64,000 nucleotides of DNA, from the NCBI GenBank assembly GCA_022836615.1, contig MU405303.1, forward strand, positions 1-64,000. The letters run 5' to 3'. Shown here piece by piece: positions 1 to 11,386 of the stretch. How positions within the stretch are numbered: position 1 is the first letter of the stretch; the number at the start of each line of letters is the position of its first letter. A model generated the notes under the pieces. That model was not told the origin of the DNA. It saw only the letters and a program-made list of their open reading frames with translations, and did not search any database. Made by a program: the position numbers and the translations under genes. This stretch comes from Annulohypoxylon bovei var. microspora. Taxonomy: Eukaryota > Ascomycota > Sordariomycetes > Xylariales > Hypoxylaceae.

Positions 1-219
1 CGCACCCTGATTCGAACCCTCGATCTCGCCTTTTTTATACCACTATGTATTACTCATCCACTATCGACCAATTAGATCAATTTAATCTTCAGTAAGCACC
101 TAGACTTGATTGGACCCCTTTCTAGCGCACTGGCCACCTTCCCATATTAGGTAAGTTGATTAGTCCCCCAAATTAGGGGTCTTTTATTCCTTATATAAGG
201 AACCATCTCCCCCTAGGTC
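1..219. other. left-edge intergenic sequence
   Basis: No gene is seen here. The first 30 bases, read on the minus strand, contain a GGTTCGAATC core like a tRNA T-loop, but the flanking five-base arms do not pair, so no tRNA is called. The rest is AT-rich and leads directly into the tandem array. Confidence 0.5.
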
Positions 220-779
220 AGGTCCCTAACCTAACCTGTTGAAGATTAGGTCCTTAACCTAACCTATTAAAGATCAGGTCCTTAACCTAACCTGTTAAAG
301 ATTAGGTCCCTAACCTAACCTATTAAAGATCAGGTCCCTGACCTAACCTGTTAAAGATTAGGTCCCTGACCTGACCTGTTAAAGATCAGGTCCCTAACCT
401 AACCTATTAAAAATCAGGTCCCTAACCTGACCTATTAAAAATCAAATCCCTAACCTAACCTGTTAAAAATCAAATCCCTAACCTAACCTATTAAAAATCA
501 AATCCCTAACCTAACCTGTTAAAGATTAGGTCTTTGATTTGACTTGTTGAAGATTAGGTCCCTAACCTAACCTGTTGAAGATCAGGTCCCTAACCTAACC
601 TATTAAAGATTAGGTCCCTGACCTAACTTATTAAAGATTAGGTCTTTGACCTAACCTGTTAAAAATCAGGTCCCTAACCTGACCTGTTAAAAATCAGGTC
701 CCTAACCTAACCTATTAAAGATTAAGTCCCTGACCTAACCTGTTGAAAATCAGGTCCCTGACCTGACCTATTGAAGATG
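220..779. repeat. 28-base minisatellite, 20 head-to-tail copies
   Basis: Monomers start every 28 bases at 220, 248, 276 and so on to 752, with no insertion or deletion across 560 bases. The unit begins AGGTCCCTAACCTAACCT and continues into an AT-rich stretch ending GATC or GATT. Copies differ almost only by C/T and G/A transitions (for example AGGTCC against AAATCC, or TAACCTAACC against TGACCTGACC). The unit contains the telomere-like string CCCTAACCTAACC, but the spacing is not that of a TTAGGG telomere. The transition-only variation would fit repeat-induced point mutation, which is inference. Confidence 0.97.
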
Positions 780-1915
780 GATAAAATCGACCTTCGGCAG
801 ATAATATATTATGTCATCAAATGCCTTACCTTAATTGGCTGAAAACCCCTGCTGACTCATCAAGCCCATTTCTATTCTTTAAATGATTTAATTGGTTCAC
901 AATCACAGGACCCACCTTTTCCCACCTGGGTAATTTTTCTTACCTGGGTAATTTTTTCTTTCCTATCTCAGCATATGCGACTAACCCCAATTAGGCAACC
1001 CTTTTTTCCTAACTTCGCCACAATAACCCTCCTAAAACTCGGGCAAAATGTTACCATCTCGCCGTAGAGCCTCCGGCAATGGAACGATAGGGCTACCATG
1101 ACCCTAACAGTATCTAGGTAATGTAGGTACCTAGGTAAGTACCTAGCCAGTACTCTATTCCCTCGGATCTCCAACCGCTATACCTGGGAAGCCATTTTAT
1201 TTGTTCAAGGTGCCTAGGTACCTAGGTAGGTAGGTATTTTTGAAACTAAATGTTACGGAATCATGGCGCTGCTTCACCGTCGCTACGTCCCGAGATAGTT
1301 CCCAGCTCCTTGTGTAACAACAGTTCCTTAAACCATGACATTAAACATAGTTACCTAAGCTATGTAACTCAATGTAACATAGTAGAGGTGATTTCTTCCA
1401 GTGTAAATTTATGTCAGCCATGATCTGCGAGAGCGGACGTACACACACCAAAAGTGTTAGGTCACCTATCTGTCTCCTAACAAGGCAATGGAACCTCGAG
1501 TCTCACAGCTTTAAACTGCTGTCAGTGATCGGCTAAGTCTAGGTACAAAAGAGCGACAGAGGTGATATTTTAGATATGTTGGACCTCATTGGTTGTTGGA
1601 GGTCTACAGGTCTATTGGATTGGGGATGGAGTATTCCTCTGTACCTAGTTTTATAATATAGTGGTATGGTAAGATATCACTCAAATAGGTAGGTAGTCAT
1701 TATCTCAGGATAAAGTATCAAATGGTGACCGGCTGTCTCTATTCAATTTTTCCGTTGTAGTACTTCGGATTGCCCCATGACATCCCATAGAACATACCTA
1801 TCTAAAGATATTCATAGACTCGCCTTTAGACAACCATTGCTCTCTATTCCTCCAGAAATGTATCACCATAATTATCAAAGTAGGTACTTAGGTATCTAAG
1901 AATAAAAGCTAGTAA
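780..1915. other. AT-rich intergenic region with TAGG/CCTA motifs
   Basis: No open frame here looks like protein. Several blocks of alternating CCTA and TAGG occur, including 24 bases at 1213-1236 and further copies near 1115-1145, 1685-1695 and 1882-1895. It includes the downstream flank of the minus-strand rhodopsin-domain gene. Confidence 0.6.
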
Positions 1916-3200
1916 TCACTCAGAGGAACTTGTTCCGCGAGTGGAATCCGGATAACTTCTTTGTACTCGTGTTAGATTGACATCTCTGCGGACGTAAATC
2001 TCGGTAGGTTGTAAGTCTTGCTGTGGGAAAGCGTCAAATGCGCACTCGGCAGTGCTCGTCCCATCTAATCTAGTCGGAATGGCTTCCAATTCGATATATT
2101 TCTGGCGGGTTCGCTTTGCACCAATTGTTTCAATCGGAGTGAAATTCTGCTGGATACTAGTGCGATTTGATAGCCCAGAATACATCTTGCTGACTAGAGG
2201 TTTCATGTATATATTGAGCACTGGCGCAAGCGTTGGGATGCATGCTACAATGACTCCAAGCCAGAGCTCGAGCATCACGATTAACCCGAGAGTCGGCATT
2301 TGTGTTAAGAAATCTCTCTCCGGGTGTTCGACGGTCTGGGTAGTTTGGACAAGCCTCCAAGACATGACGGCAATAGTGCTAGTTAAGTGCTTATTAGTGG
2401 TAATGACTTCCCTACCTAGGCAACGATGATAGGAACTGCAAACTCACATGAGTCCAATGCTAAACATAATACTAAGGATGACCCGTTTATACAATGTCAT
2501 ATGCAAGCCCCAAAGTATAGGCATTGGCAAGACAATGATAATTAAGTCTATAACGAGACTGCTGCAAGTGGAAGAAAATTCCTCGGTCGCGATTACACGA
2601 CACCAGCCACCAGGCTGGGGATTCCATAGATTTGACACAGGTTGACAGTGTGACACGAATATAGCAAAGAATACGATGCCATATACGACGGTCAAACAAA
2701 TAACAGCACATGAAATTTGTCGAAATTTCTCCACTGTAAAAATCCGATTGTAAAGGTATAGTATTGAGAGCTTGGCAAATAGGTTTCCCACGATCCAGGC
2801 AATGCTGGAGATGAATGTCATCTAAATAACCACGGATGTTAGCACAGCGCTTCATGATAGTTGAGGGACGAAGGTATGAGTACCCTAGCCAGAATGACTT
2901 GTTGATTAGGTTCAAGTTCAACACTGGGCTTCCCAAGTCCACCACGGAAAAGAGCATGTATAAAGAACGCAGCGTTAACCATTGTGCTAATCTGCGAACC
3001 GCTACTTAGTTTCCTCTTCCCTTGGTATCATATAATAGTGAGCTTACGTAGCCAACCGTCACTAACGCATCGTCGGCAGAGAAGGGGCGCTTGATAAGCC
3101 ATGCCGCCCAGTATCTCATCAAAATGGTGAGAGTAGTGACTACGGAGAACACAATAATCCATATAAAGAAGGGTCTGCCTTCAGGGGCAAGGGTTGTCAT
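1916..3200 (-). CDS. rhodopsin-domain (SAT4/Pth11-like) integral membrane protein
   Basis: A seven-helix fungal membrane protein of the rhodopsin-domain family (once DUF3433/SAT4-like), a large Pezizomycotina group of mostly unknown ligand specificity at the plasma membrane. Exons are 3200-3048, 2991-2884, 2821-2448 and 2378-1916; all junctions are GT-AG and the phases agree, giving 365 residues. Family features seen are a first helix followed by RPFSADDALV, the LFAKLSILYLYNRIF helix, a C..P.SNLWNP loop with GWCR, the DLIIIVLPMPILWGLHM helix, and ELWLGVIVACIPTLAPVL before a hydrophilic tail. The ATG at 3200 was chosen because it starts just before the first helix; an upstream ATG at 3257 would add 19 basic residues. 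No defect was seen. Confidence 0.86.
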
Positions 3201-4303
3201 GGCGATGATGCGTGGAGGTAGACGGTTCCTTTTGCGTTGTTGAAAACGTATAAACACAATAGTTAGTTCGTGGGTTACTCGAAAACTTCAGAGGATAAAA
3301 TTCGGAGACAATACAAGGAACAACTCTTGAGGCTTACAGCCCATAGTTCTTAAAGGATGGCGAGGTCAAGATAAAGGTTTCGCAAAAGAGCTACTTGATA
3401 GCACGTTCGAGGTTGTAAGTTAAAGCATAGAGTGTAGAGTTTGTTGTTGGTTATTGGTTACGCATGCATGTGTAAGTTAGCAGTAGACTAAAAGGGCATG
3501 GTCTTAACGTCGAAAAAAAGACTTAGTTAATACATACCTAGGTAGATATTAACGGAGTTAATCTCTTAGGGTTGCATTACTACCTAGGTAGGTAATTATA
3601 ATAAAGGTATAAGGCTATGCATTCAATTTTGCTTGTGTCACTTGTATTAGTACTGCTCCGAGTCACATAATGGTATAACTACCTTATAAGTAACGCAACG
3701 ATAGGGTGTTGCGGCTCTTACACAATGTTTTGCAACTGTATAGTCGGTCTAAGAAATAATTTTACTTCTTTCAGATGCCTAGTACCTACCTATCACGTAA
3801 GATACTTAGGTTACATAGATGGTGTAGACCTAGCCTACCTGCCTACCGTACCCGACGCGGCATGGATGAATGGTAGCATTGGTGGGAATTAAAATAAATT
3901 ACCTACCACCTGCTTGGAACTGTAGTATATATATTGCTGTACTACCAACAGGCTTTGTTCTTGATTCTTTCGTCAAATAAGCCACCGTAATGCAACATTC
4001 TCCCAACAACTCGTTTATCGTTACCCAGAATAGGTATTCTGCTAATTGCATATAATATAATCGGTTTCTTAGGTATTGAAATATAAGAGACTGTACTTTA
4101 GTAGGGAGGGTTTAGACTTACCTTCTTGGATGAGTGCAACATTGTAACTAGCAACCTACATAAATACCTACTTATGTCAGGTAATAGGTATCTACCTAGT
4201 CATAGGCGCTACTACAAGGAAGTTACTCTCACTTCATGAGCAAACATTTATTTAGATGGTGCGCCATATTATCAAAACCGCCAAAACATGTTAAATTAAC
4301 ATA
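3201..4303. other. intergenic, no gene seen
   Basis: An AT-rich spacer between two minus-strand genes. It carries several CCTAGGTA/TAGGTAGG blocks (for example around 3535-3545, 3580-3593 and 3783-3792). No open frame with protein-like composition was found on either strand. Confidence 0.55.
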
Positions 4304-6138
4304 TCAGAGACTAGATTTTATGATTTGTGATCCATGCTCTGCGATGGCGTAGACCACCCCTTGGGGGTTAGACCGAGCAGCGATAGGTATGATACTCGCG
4401 TCACAAACACGGAGGTTCGTGCATCCATATACCTTAAGTTCGGGGTCGACAACGCCTCCAATTTCCTGCGGTGCCATTGCGCATGATCCCATCCAGTGAT
4501 GTGCCCCTTTAGCCCAATTTTGCACGTAATCCCTGGCTGTCTGAATATTGGAGAAGCCGCCAGGCGCCGGCATACCCGGACCACGTCCGCCCCCGGGCTT
4601 TAAGTGATGAGACAAGGGCTCCGTCATTGAGATAGTCTCCGTGAGCTGAACATGCCGGGCGAGAATCTCAAGGTCTAATGGGTGAGAGAAATATTTAGGA
4701 TCAATGGATATCCCAGACGAAGATGCTGGGGACGATGGAGATGTGATATGCACTGAGCCTCGAGAGAGGGGGTGTGAGAGATGAACCGCAATAGTAAAGT
4801 ATTTTCCCGGGGGTGGGCCAATAGGCAATCCCTTCTCGCCAAAACTCATAAATCCGGGGCATGTCATGTAACAGCCCGACGCTTCTGTCGGCGATGTGAG
4901 AACTGACCCAACGAACGATTCCTGTGCTCCCACGAGAGAAGTATGTATGCCCTCTTTTCTCTGAGGTATTAGGTTGTCCAGGTCAGCAGTGTTTATTAGA
5001 GGCAGCTGCGCCAAGGTATTGAGGTTGCTCTTTGACAATGGCCCCAATCCTTCGGAATAGGCCCTCTGCGCAACGGCGATAGCCTCAGGGCTTTTGCGTA
5101 GGAGCGGGTCGACGGTTTGGAAGCCTTTTTCTTGGTCTTCGTCGAGTGCCTCGAAGCTTAGGGTACACATGGGATGATTCTGGAGGTTTTCTCCAACGTT
5201 GGGATTGTCAATAACGACATCAATCCCAAGTGACCGTAAGAGCTTTCCGTCGCCAATGCCTGAAGTCTCGAGGAGCCTAGGAGAATTTATCGCACCGGCA
5301 CTAATAATAATCTCTCTTCTAGCCTGGACGATTCCGGACTCTTTTTTTCTAGCGTCAAAAAATTGAACCGAGGTTGCGGTAGCAACTTCGGAGTCCTTAC
5401 GAAACAATATTTTCTCGGCCAGAGTTTCTGTCCAAATGGTCAAGTTGCCCCTAGGTCGAACGCTACCATCAAGGTATGCGTTGGCTGAGTGGCTTCTCCT
5501 TTTTTTCAGATCGATGGTTTCAGGACACATCACGCTGCCTAGGATATTTCCTGAAAAGCTGTCCCCAAATACAGGAAACCCCAGCTTGGTCAACGTATCC
5601 CTCCAAGTACGCGGCCATTGACTATCTTCGTCTGGAATGGTTAGTTGTAAGGGACTTCGGCCTTCCATCTGTGAGGTTGTAGCAAGGCCGAAGCGGCCCA
5701 TCGATGCGGAGAAGTTCGCCCAATCCCATCCATGATTGCCTAAGCTGGCCCATGAGTTGACATTCGACTCTGAATTAGGAAGAAAGGCAAAGCCGTTGAC
5801 CGCGCTCGAGCCTCCTAGTAGACGACCAGAGGGGGCTATGTTGGTTCTATTATTTAGACCAGCCTAGTGAACATTGAATTAGTAACTAGTCACCTAAACG
5901 ATGTGTTTATCAAGTTTATGCGTACCTGAGGAATGGTTTCGAAGCCCCAGTTAGTAGTAGGAGTACCTAGGAGACTTGAACCCATTGCCGGAATCTCTGC
6001 TCGAGGATCATCTGTGAGATCTTCCCCGGCTTCAACGAGAAGAACCTGGAGATTATGGTCTTCCGAGAGGCGGTTGGCTAGAACGGGACCAGCCGTTCCA
6101 CCTCCAATGATAATGATGTCAAATACTTTTGAGTCCAT
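4304..6138 (-). CDS. GMC-family FAD oxidoreductase
   Basis: Glucose-methanol-choline family flavoenzyme that oxidises an alcohol or sugar substrate using FAD. Two exons, 6138-5926 and 5863-4304, with a 62-base intron of phase 0, encode 590 residues, normal for the family. The FAD-binding motif IIIIGGGTAGPVLANRLSED is at about 8-27, with the acidic residue of the ADP fold in LLVEAGED. GMC signature 1 (GGSSAVNG) is at about 88-95 and the second signature (GAINSPRLLETSGIG) lies mid-protein. The C-terminal catalytic pair is His527 in HHWMGSC and Asn570 in RSNPQG. No signal peptide is seen. The substrate cannot be told; aryl-alcohol oxidase, choline-dehydrogenase-like or secondary-metabolism roles are all possible. 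It is divergent from the P450 585 bases away, so the two may have been co-regulated. Confidence 0.93.
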
Positions 6139-6723
6139 TTTCCGCGATTTGTTATTCGCAAAGTAAAGTAGGTAAGTGTCGTATCAAATGAAATAACACG
6201 CATGAATACTTCAATAGGGGTACAGCGTAAGACTCCGGGGAAGAGCAACTAATGAGGAACGTGGCGCGTGTTAAATTGGTAAAGAGGGATGAGGCTCCCT
6301 TGATGGATGATAGAAAACGATATGCAGGTAATGGAGATGACAATATAATCATAAATCGCCTTACATGCATAACACAACATTTACTTGGAAAACATGCTTT
6401 CAAAGGGGCATTAGTTATGGTGACATTGAAATTACCTAATACATGCAAGCTCTTCGCATTCCATTCCCCTATTTATGTGATAGTTAGACACACACCCCTT
6501 TATGCGGCTCAAAGGTTACCTGGGTACGATTTCCATCCATTGGACATAATAGCCCTTCCTTTTCTGGCAATCCCGAGAATAAAACCGTGCAAGTGAGAAT
6601 ACGTATTTGACGAGCCATGATCCGTTTAATACTAGCACACCTTAATATAGCCCGATTTTCGATGACCGACCAAAGCCTTCGCAGTGATATTATTATCACT
6701 TTCAAAGCCGTACAGATATCAAT
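6139..6723. promoter_or_regulatory. shared divergent promoter region of GMC oxidoreductase and P450
   Basis: The 585 bases separate the two start codons and must hold both promoters. No TATA box or binding site could be assigned with certainty. Short open frames in it have no protein character. Confidence 0.5.
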
Positions 6724-8060
6724 ATGTCAACTAAATTAGCCGTTATTTTGGTTGCTTTCTTGCTATTCTTGATCAGGTTCAGAAATGCTGGTCACAGGCC
6801 TAAAGGGTATCCTCCAGGCCCCCCCACTTTACCTGTTATTGGTAACCTACATCAGATGCCTATACGAAAGGGTCATCTCCAATTTCAAAGATGGGCCGAA
6901 GAGTACGGACCAATATACTCGCTAATTCTGGGGACTAAAATTTTGATTGTTCTCTCATCTGATCAAGCCGTTAAGGACTTGTTGGATAAACGTGGTGGTA
7001 TTTATTCCTCCAGGCCAGAGCGATATATTGCACAGGACATGATTAGTGGAGGCCGTCGTGTGGTTCTTATGGTGAGGTCCATCAGCTGAGACTTTGACTT
7101 GTAATCAAACTAAAGAAAAATAAATTAGAAATATGATGAAACTCTGCGTACAATCCGCAAACTCGCCCACCGTATTCTCAATATCAATGTCTCGGACACT
7201 TATATCCCATATCAAGACCTCGAGAGCAAATCAATGTTAATGGGAATGCTACAAACCCCAGACAAGTTCATCGATCACATCCGGCACTATACGACCTCGC
7301 TAACTACACAAATGGCCTTTGGCTTCCGTATGAAAACCATGGAAGATCCAAGGGCGAAACAGATGTTTGATGTAAGAAACTCGGTCTAAAGCACAGTTCA
7401 AATTCTAAGAGCATGACGGCGTACAGGGTTTTCGGAGATTTAACGAGTTAGCTGGAAGCCAGGTGAGATGCAGTTTCTTTTCTCTTCGATCTCTTGAAGA
7501 GCCCCCGTTAAATTATGTTCGATACCTATCATGAAGAACAGACGCATTATTAACAGTCAAGAGCGAGTAGACAGCATTGCTACTCGATGTTTTCCCTATT
7601 TTAAGGCACCTTCCAGATCTAGTACTCCCAGTCAGGAGGTACGCCAAGAAATTAGGTCAAGAAGAGCACAGTCTTTTCCTTGCCGAATACAGGAAAATCA
7701 AGAGAAAAGTAAGCGACGGACAGACAATAGTGAGTGACCACTTATAAGGTTGAGAAACGCATTACTCTAACACCATCACAGCCATGTTTTTGTCTAGATC
7801 TTGTCAACTTACAACAAGAACAAAAGTTCTCTGATATTGTTGGCGCATATGTCACTGGTTCATTCCTACAGGCCGGATCTGAGACAACATCTGCCGAGCT
7901 CATTGGCTTTATCCAGGCTATGGTAATATTTCCAGAAGTCTCCAAGCTGGCTCAAGCCGAACTCGATTCCGTATGCGGGAATCGTTTACCAGATTTGAGT
8001 GATATTGCCCAACTGCCTTATATCAGGGGCTGTGTAAAAGAGACTCTAAGATGGATGCCT

Positions 8061-8068
8061 ACCGACAT
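8061..8068. repeat. left target-site duplication of the first MITE
   Basis: ACCGACAT directly before the element is repeated exactly at 8447-8454 directly after it. An 8-base duplication is the mark of hAT-superfamily transposition. Confidence 0.93.
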
Positions 8069-8446
8069 CAGCGGTCCCAACAAGTCAAACGTAAACTTGA
8101 CTTGCTTGATACTTGACTTGGATAAGTCAATTCAAGCCCAAAATATCGTCAAGTTTGGCAAGTCAAATTTCGGTTTTTTCTTGACTTGAATGGGTCTAAT
8201 TTCATGAAGGTATCGAGCCCCACTTATATACCCATAATTACGCGTATAGTGGTGTTTTGACCAACCCACCAACCCCCCGAAATATACGGCATTACCGAGT
8301 TTTATGGGACCCGCTTTTTGTATGATTATTAAGCAAGCCAAGCTGGAAAAATCGTCAAGTATTTAAGAATTGCTTCAAACTTGATTTGACTTATGTAAGT
8401 CAAAATCAGCTTCACATTTGACTTGCTTGACTTGTTGGGACCCCTG
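8069..8446. mobile_element. hAT-type MITE, 378 bases, inside the P450 exon
   Basis: The ends form a 20-base inverted repeat with one mismatch: CAGCGGTCCCAACAAGTCAA on the left and CAGGGGTCCCAACAAGTCAA as the complement of the right end. Eight-base duplications (ACCGACAT) flank it. The interior has no transposase frame but carries about ten copies of CAAGTCAA/TTGACTTG in both orientations near the two ends, as expected for subterminal transposase-binding motifs of hAT elements. It is therefore a non-autonomous element moved by a transposase coded elsewhere. The inner part is AT-rich and unremarkable. Confidence 0.93.
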
Positions 8447-8454
8447 ACCGACAT
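8447..8454. repeat. right target-site duplication of the first MITE
   Basis: An exact copy of ACCGACAT at 8061-8068. Joining 8068 to 8455 restores the P450 frame as a Thr-Asp-Ile-Leu-Gly sequence. Confidence 0.93.
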
Positions 8455-9142
8455 TTTGGGAGTACCTCACGCAGTGAGCTGCGAGGACCATTATATGGGG
8501 TATACCATTCCCAAAGATGCTGGTATTGTATGGAATGTGTGGTATGTCGTCAACCTATCTAATGCTTATATGAAGTCGCTCCTGACGATTTAATAATGGT
8601 AGGGCCATACATAATGATCCAAAACGTCATCCCAACCCCCGAAAATTTGATCCTAGTCGTTGGAGCCATGACCAACAGACATCGGCTGAAGCGGCAACTA
8701 ACCCCGATGTCACGAAGCGAGATCATTTTGTGTACGGTGCAGTGAGTAATACCAGTTTGGCTATTGACGATGTCATTGCTATGAGAATTTGCGAAGACAG
8801 TTGACTAAGTAGCTCTAGGGCCGTCGTCTTTGTCAAGGGATGCACATTGCTGATCGATCACTCTTCTTGGCAATCGCTCGCTTGCTTTGGACATTCGAAT
8901 TCAAAAGGGCGATTGATGAGAAAACTGGTCAAGAAATAGTTCCAGATATGGAGCATCTCTCAGAAGGGTTGTTCGTAGCCCCAGAGCCATTCGAAGCTAA
9001 TATAACCCCCCGCGATGAAAGTAAGGCTACTCGGGTCAAAGAAGAATGGGGTAAGATGATGGAACTTTTAGACGAAGATTTGCAGTGGAAACTTTACCCG
9101 AAGGATTTGGTGTGGAAAACATACCGAGAGGACCGTGAATGA

Positions 9143-10019
9143 ATTAGAAATATTTAATATTACCCGAGGGTTCAGTTTTTTCAAAACGAGAACCACGTTA
9201 AAAGCTGGTCTGGTAGGGTTCTCGTGCATGGACCGGGTAATGACTCAGCTTGGAAATGGATTGATTACCTAAGGGGCTTACCTAATTGACTCCTTTCAGT
9301 TTACACGTAAAAAATACCCCTTAATCTGGGTGACTAAGCAATTCCTGAAAATGTGGCTAGACGGGGCGAACCACCAGCCGGATGCGCGATTGCGAGGCCC
9401 CCGCAGGAAGCTAAGCGATCGCTTATATATATGGTGTTGAGTGGTTGTCGTCGGATGAAAAAAGAAATAAAAGTGTGAGATCGAGGAATCAACAGGTGGC
9501 CTCGCGTATAAAGGAGCTTCGCCCCCCTTGGACTTGAGAAGGGATTAGGCGTCATTACTATCACTACATATTCTACTCGTTTGCTACGATCTACCTGCGA
9601 TCTACCTACGCGCTGCCTTCTACTCGTTCACTCTGTGCAAGACCTCCATCAAGGGCCTAACCCTCCCCGACACTACCTTCTATTGTAAATGTTTACCTAA
9701 GTGTTCTTTTTGTTTCGATTACCCTTCAATTTAATGCTGTGTAACAACCTTACGTACGCGTGAGGAATATAAATGGTTATATTAGCGATTCTCTTATATA
9801 TACCTACCTACCTAGGTACCTAACCATTATATAAACTCCACAAGGGTTTTGCTTTATGTTCTATTGTTTTCTTTTTAAAGGACCAACTTAATTGAAACGG
9901 GTAATCAATGATGGATCCAGCATCTATAACCCTTGGCCATCCCTATTTTCGTAACTATTTGCAAAAGTTTAGTTTTGTTATCATCTAAATTAAAGATATT
10001 CTGCCACCACTGAAATGAA
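9143..10019. other. intergenic, possible solo-LTR-like block at about 9350-9700
   Basis: No gene is seen. A block from about 9352 begins TGTGGCTAGACGGGGCG, carries TATATATA near 9425 and TATAAAGG near 9508, and then becomes rich in CTAC. This layout resembles a solo LTR with its own promoter, but no closing inverted bases or 5-base duplication were found. TACCTACCTACCTAGGTACC lies at 9801-9820. Confidence 0.35.
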
Positions 10020-10589
10020 ATGAAGCAGGTCCGGGTTAAACTCATGATCCAAGGCGATTCGTTCCGGGATGAACTTCATCTTCTTCTTCTTCAAGTTCTT
10101 GACCCCCAGATGGTTGCTACCATGATAAATGACCAAAATCACTCCCAGTGGCAAGCTAAAGAACTCGAGGAGAAACTCAGGTTTTACTTAGGCTCCAAGT
10201 ACGGCTCATTCGAACAAACGATTAAAGAAATAAGAGAAACAATTGATGATCTCTTGCAGAAATTTTCCGCCTTTGCTCAATCTAAAACAATAGTACGTGT
10301 TTATGATTACCTAGGTAATTGGTAGATATAAGCTGACCTTTCTAGGTATCTCTAGGAAAGTCTACAGTAGATGCGATCCGGATTGCCTTCAAGAAGAATG
10401 ACTACATAGAGTCAGTCAAGACTCTAAAGGAGTCAACGGCAGAATTGAAAAGAATTCGAAAGGTTACCAAGGAGATAAGGAAACATTCGATGAGGACAAA
10501 CCTTCCTTCATTGCCGCCAAGATATAAAACCATCCAAAACATGTCTTCGTCCCTTCATGGCCTTCTACAGAATGGAGTTTCTTCTTGCA

Positions 10590-10597
10590 ACAATTCC
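10590..10597. repeat. left target-site duplication of the second MITE
   Basis: ACAATTCC lies directly before the element and is repeated exactly at 11379-11386. Confidence 0.92.
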
Positions 10598-11378
10598 CAG
10601 TGCTCGGAACAACTACACCAACTCAACTGAGGCCTTGGTGTAGTTGGTTTGTTACGTAATCACGAAAACCTCCAGTTGAATTGGTGTAGTTGGTTTACAA
10701 AACGGCCAGTTGAATTGAATTGGTTATGGTGTATTAAGCGCAGGGGCCCCCTGTATCGTATTAGTAATCCTGTTTTACGTGAAGCTATTCCCACTTACGT
10801 CGTTGTCGCCAGCTCCCACGAGATCAAGCTACCTTTAGATGGGCTGTAATCGATCTGAGTGGGCTGTAATCGATCTACGTAGGTAGGCTGTAATCGAGCT
10901 AGATGGGCTATCGTCGATTTAGATAGAGGCTCGATATTAGATTCGGGGCCCCCGAAATCTAAATAGGCTGTTCAAAAGGGTATTATCTTCAATTAAAAAA
11001 CGCGAAAACGCGTACAAGGGTGGTAATTTCAGTGGTGATCAAAGCTTTGGTTCAAAATAACGATGAGGCTGAAAATTTTACCAACGCCACATATATTCAC
11101 TTGCCACAATAGTCGCCACAGAAGTTTTTTGCTAATATCTGTTAGTACTACCACCAAATCTAGCAGTAATCCTTAACAATTACTAATAGTGGGTTCAGTA
11201 TCCACTAAAACTCCACAGTTAGTACACCATATTACACCAACTCAACTCACGATGGCTTCGTTGAATTGGGTTGGTTTAACCCCATTTAAATAAAACTGGG
11301 TCCGTTGAATTGAATTGGTTGAATTGATTACGCGTTGGTGTACACCAGTGGATTAAGGTGTAGTTGTTCCGAGCACTG
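10598..11378. mobile_element. hAT-type MITE, 781 bases, inside the DUF7580-like gene
   Basis: A perfect 22-base terminal inverted repeat begins CAGTGCTCGGAACAACTACA at 10598-10619 and is mirrored at 11357-11378. Eight-base duplications (ACAATTCC) flank it. Subterminal zones repeat GGTGTAGTTGGTTT and GTTGAATTGG many times. The centre holds three to four near-copies of GGCTGTAATCGATCT between about 10847 and 10920. No transposase frame is present. The inverted repeats are unrelated to those of the first MITE, so two separate hAT families have been active here. Confidence 0.93.
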
Positions 11379-11386
11379 ACAATTCC
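11379..11386. repeat. right target-site duplication of the second MITE
   Basis: An exact copy of ACAATTCC at 10590-10597. Joining 10597 to 11387 restores the reading frame. Confidence 0.92.

Larger units (their letters stand above)
6724..9142 (+). pseudogene. cytochrome P450, interrupted by a hAT-type MITE
   Basis: Microsomal class II-type P450. Exons are 6724-7071, 7129-7371, 7427-7462, 7571-7729, 7782-8541, 8603-8741 and 8819-9142. Leaving out the inserted element and one 8-base duplicate (386 bases) gives 540 residues in one frame. The protein has an N-terminal anchor (LAVILVAFLLFLI), the proline hinge GYPPGPPTLPVIGNL, the I-helix AGSETTS (about 293-299), the K-helix ETLR (349-352), a PRKFDPSRW segment and the heme loop FVYGAGRRLCQG with Cys438. 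As the DNA stands, the insertion at 8069-8446 shifts the frame and brings a stop at 8187, so the K-helix end and heme loop are lost unless the element is spliced out. Every other exon looks intact, so the loss is recent. Substrate unknown; it sits divergent to a GMC oxidoreductase. Confidence 0.92.

Noticed and set aside
1..30. tRNA 3' end on the minus strand (GGTTCGAATC core)
   Set aside because: The T-stem arms on both sides of the loop do not pair, and no D-arm or anticodon arm follows upstream.
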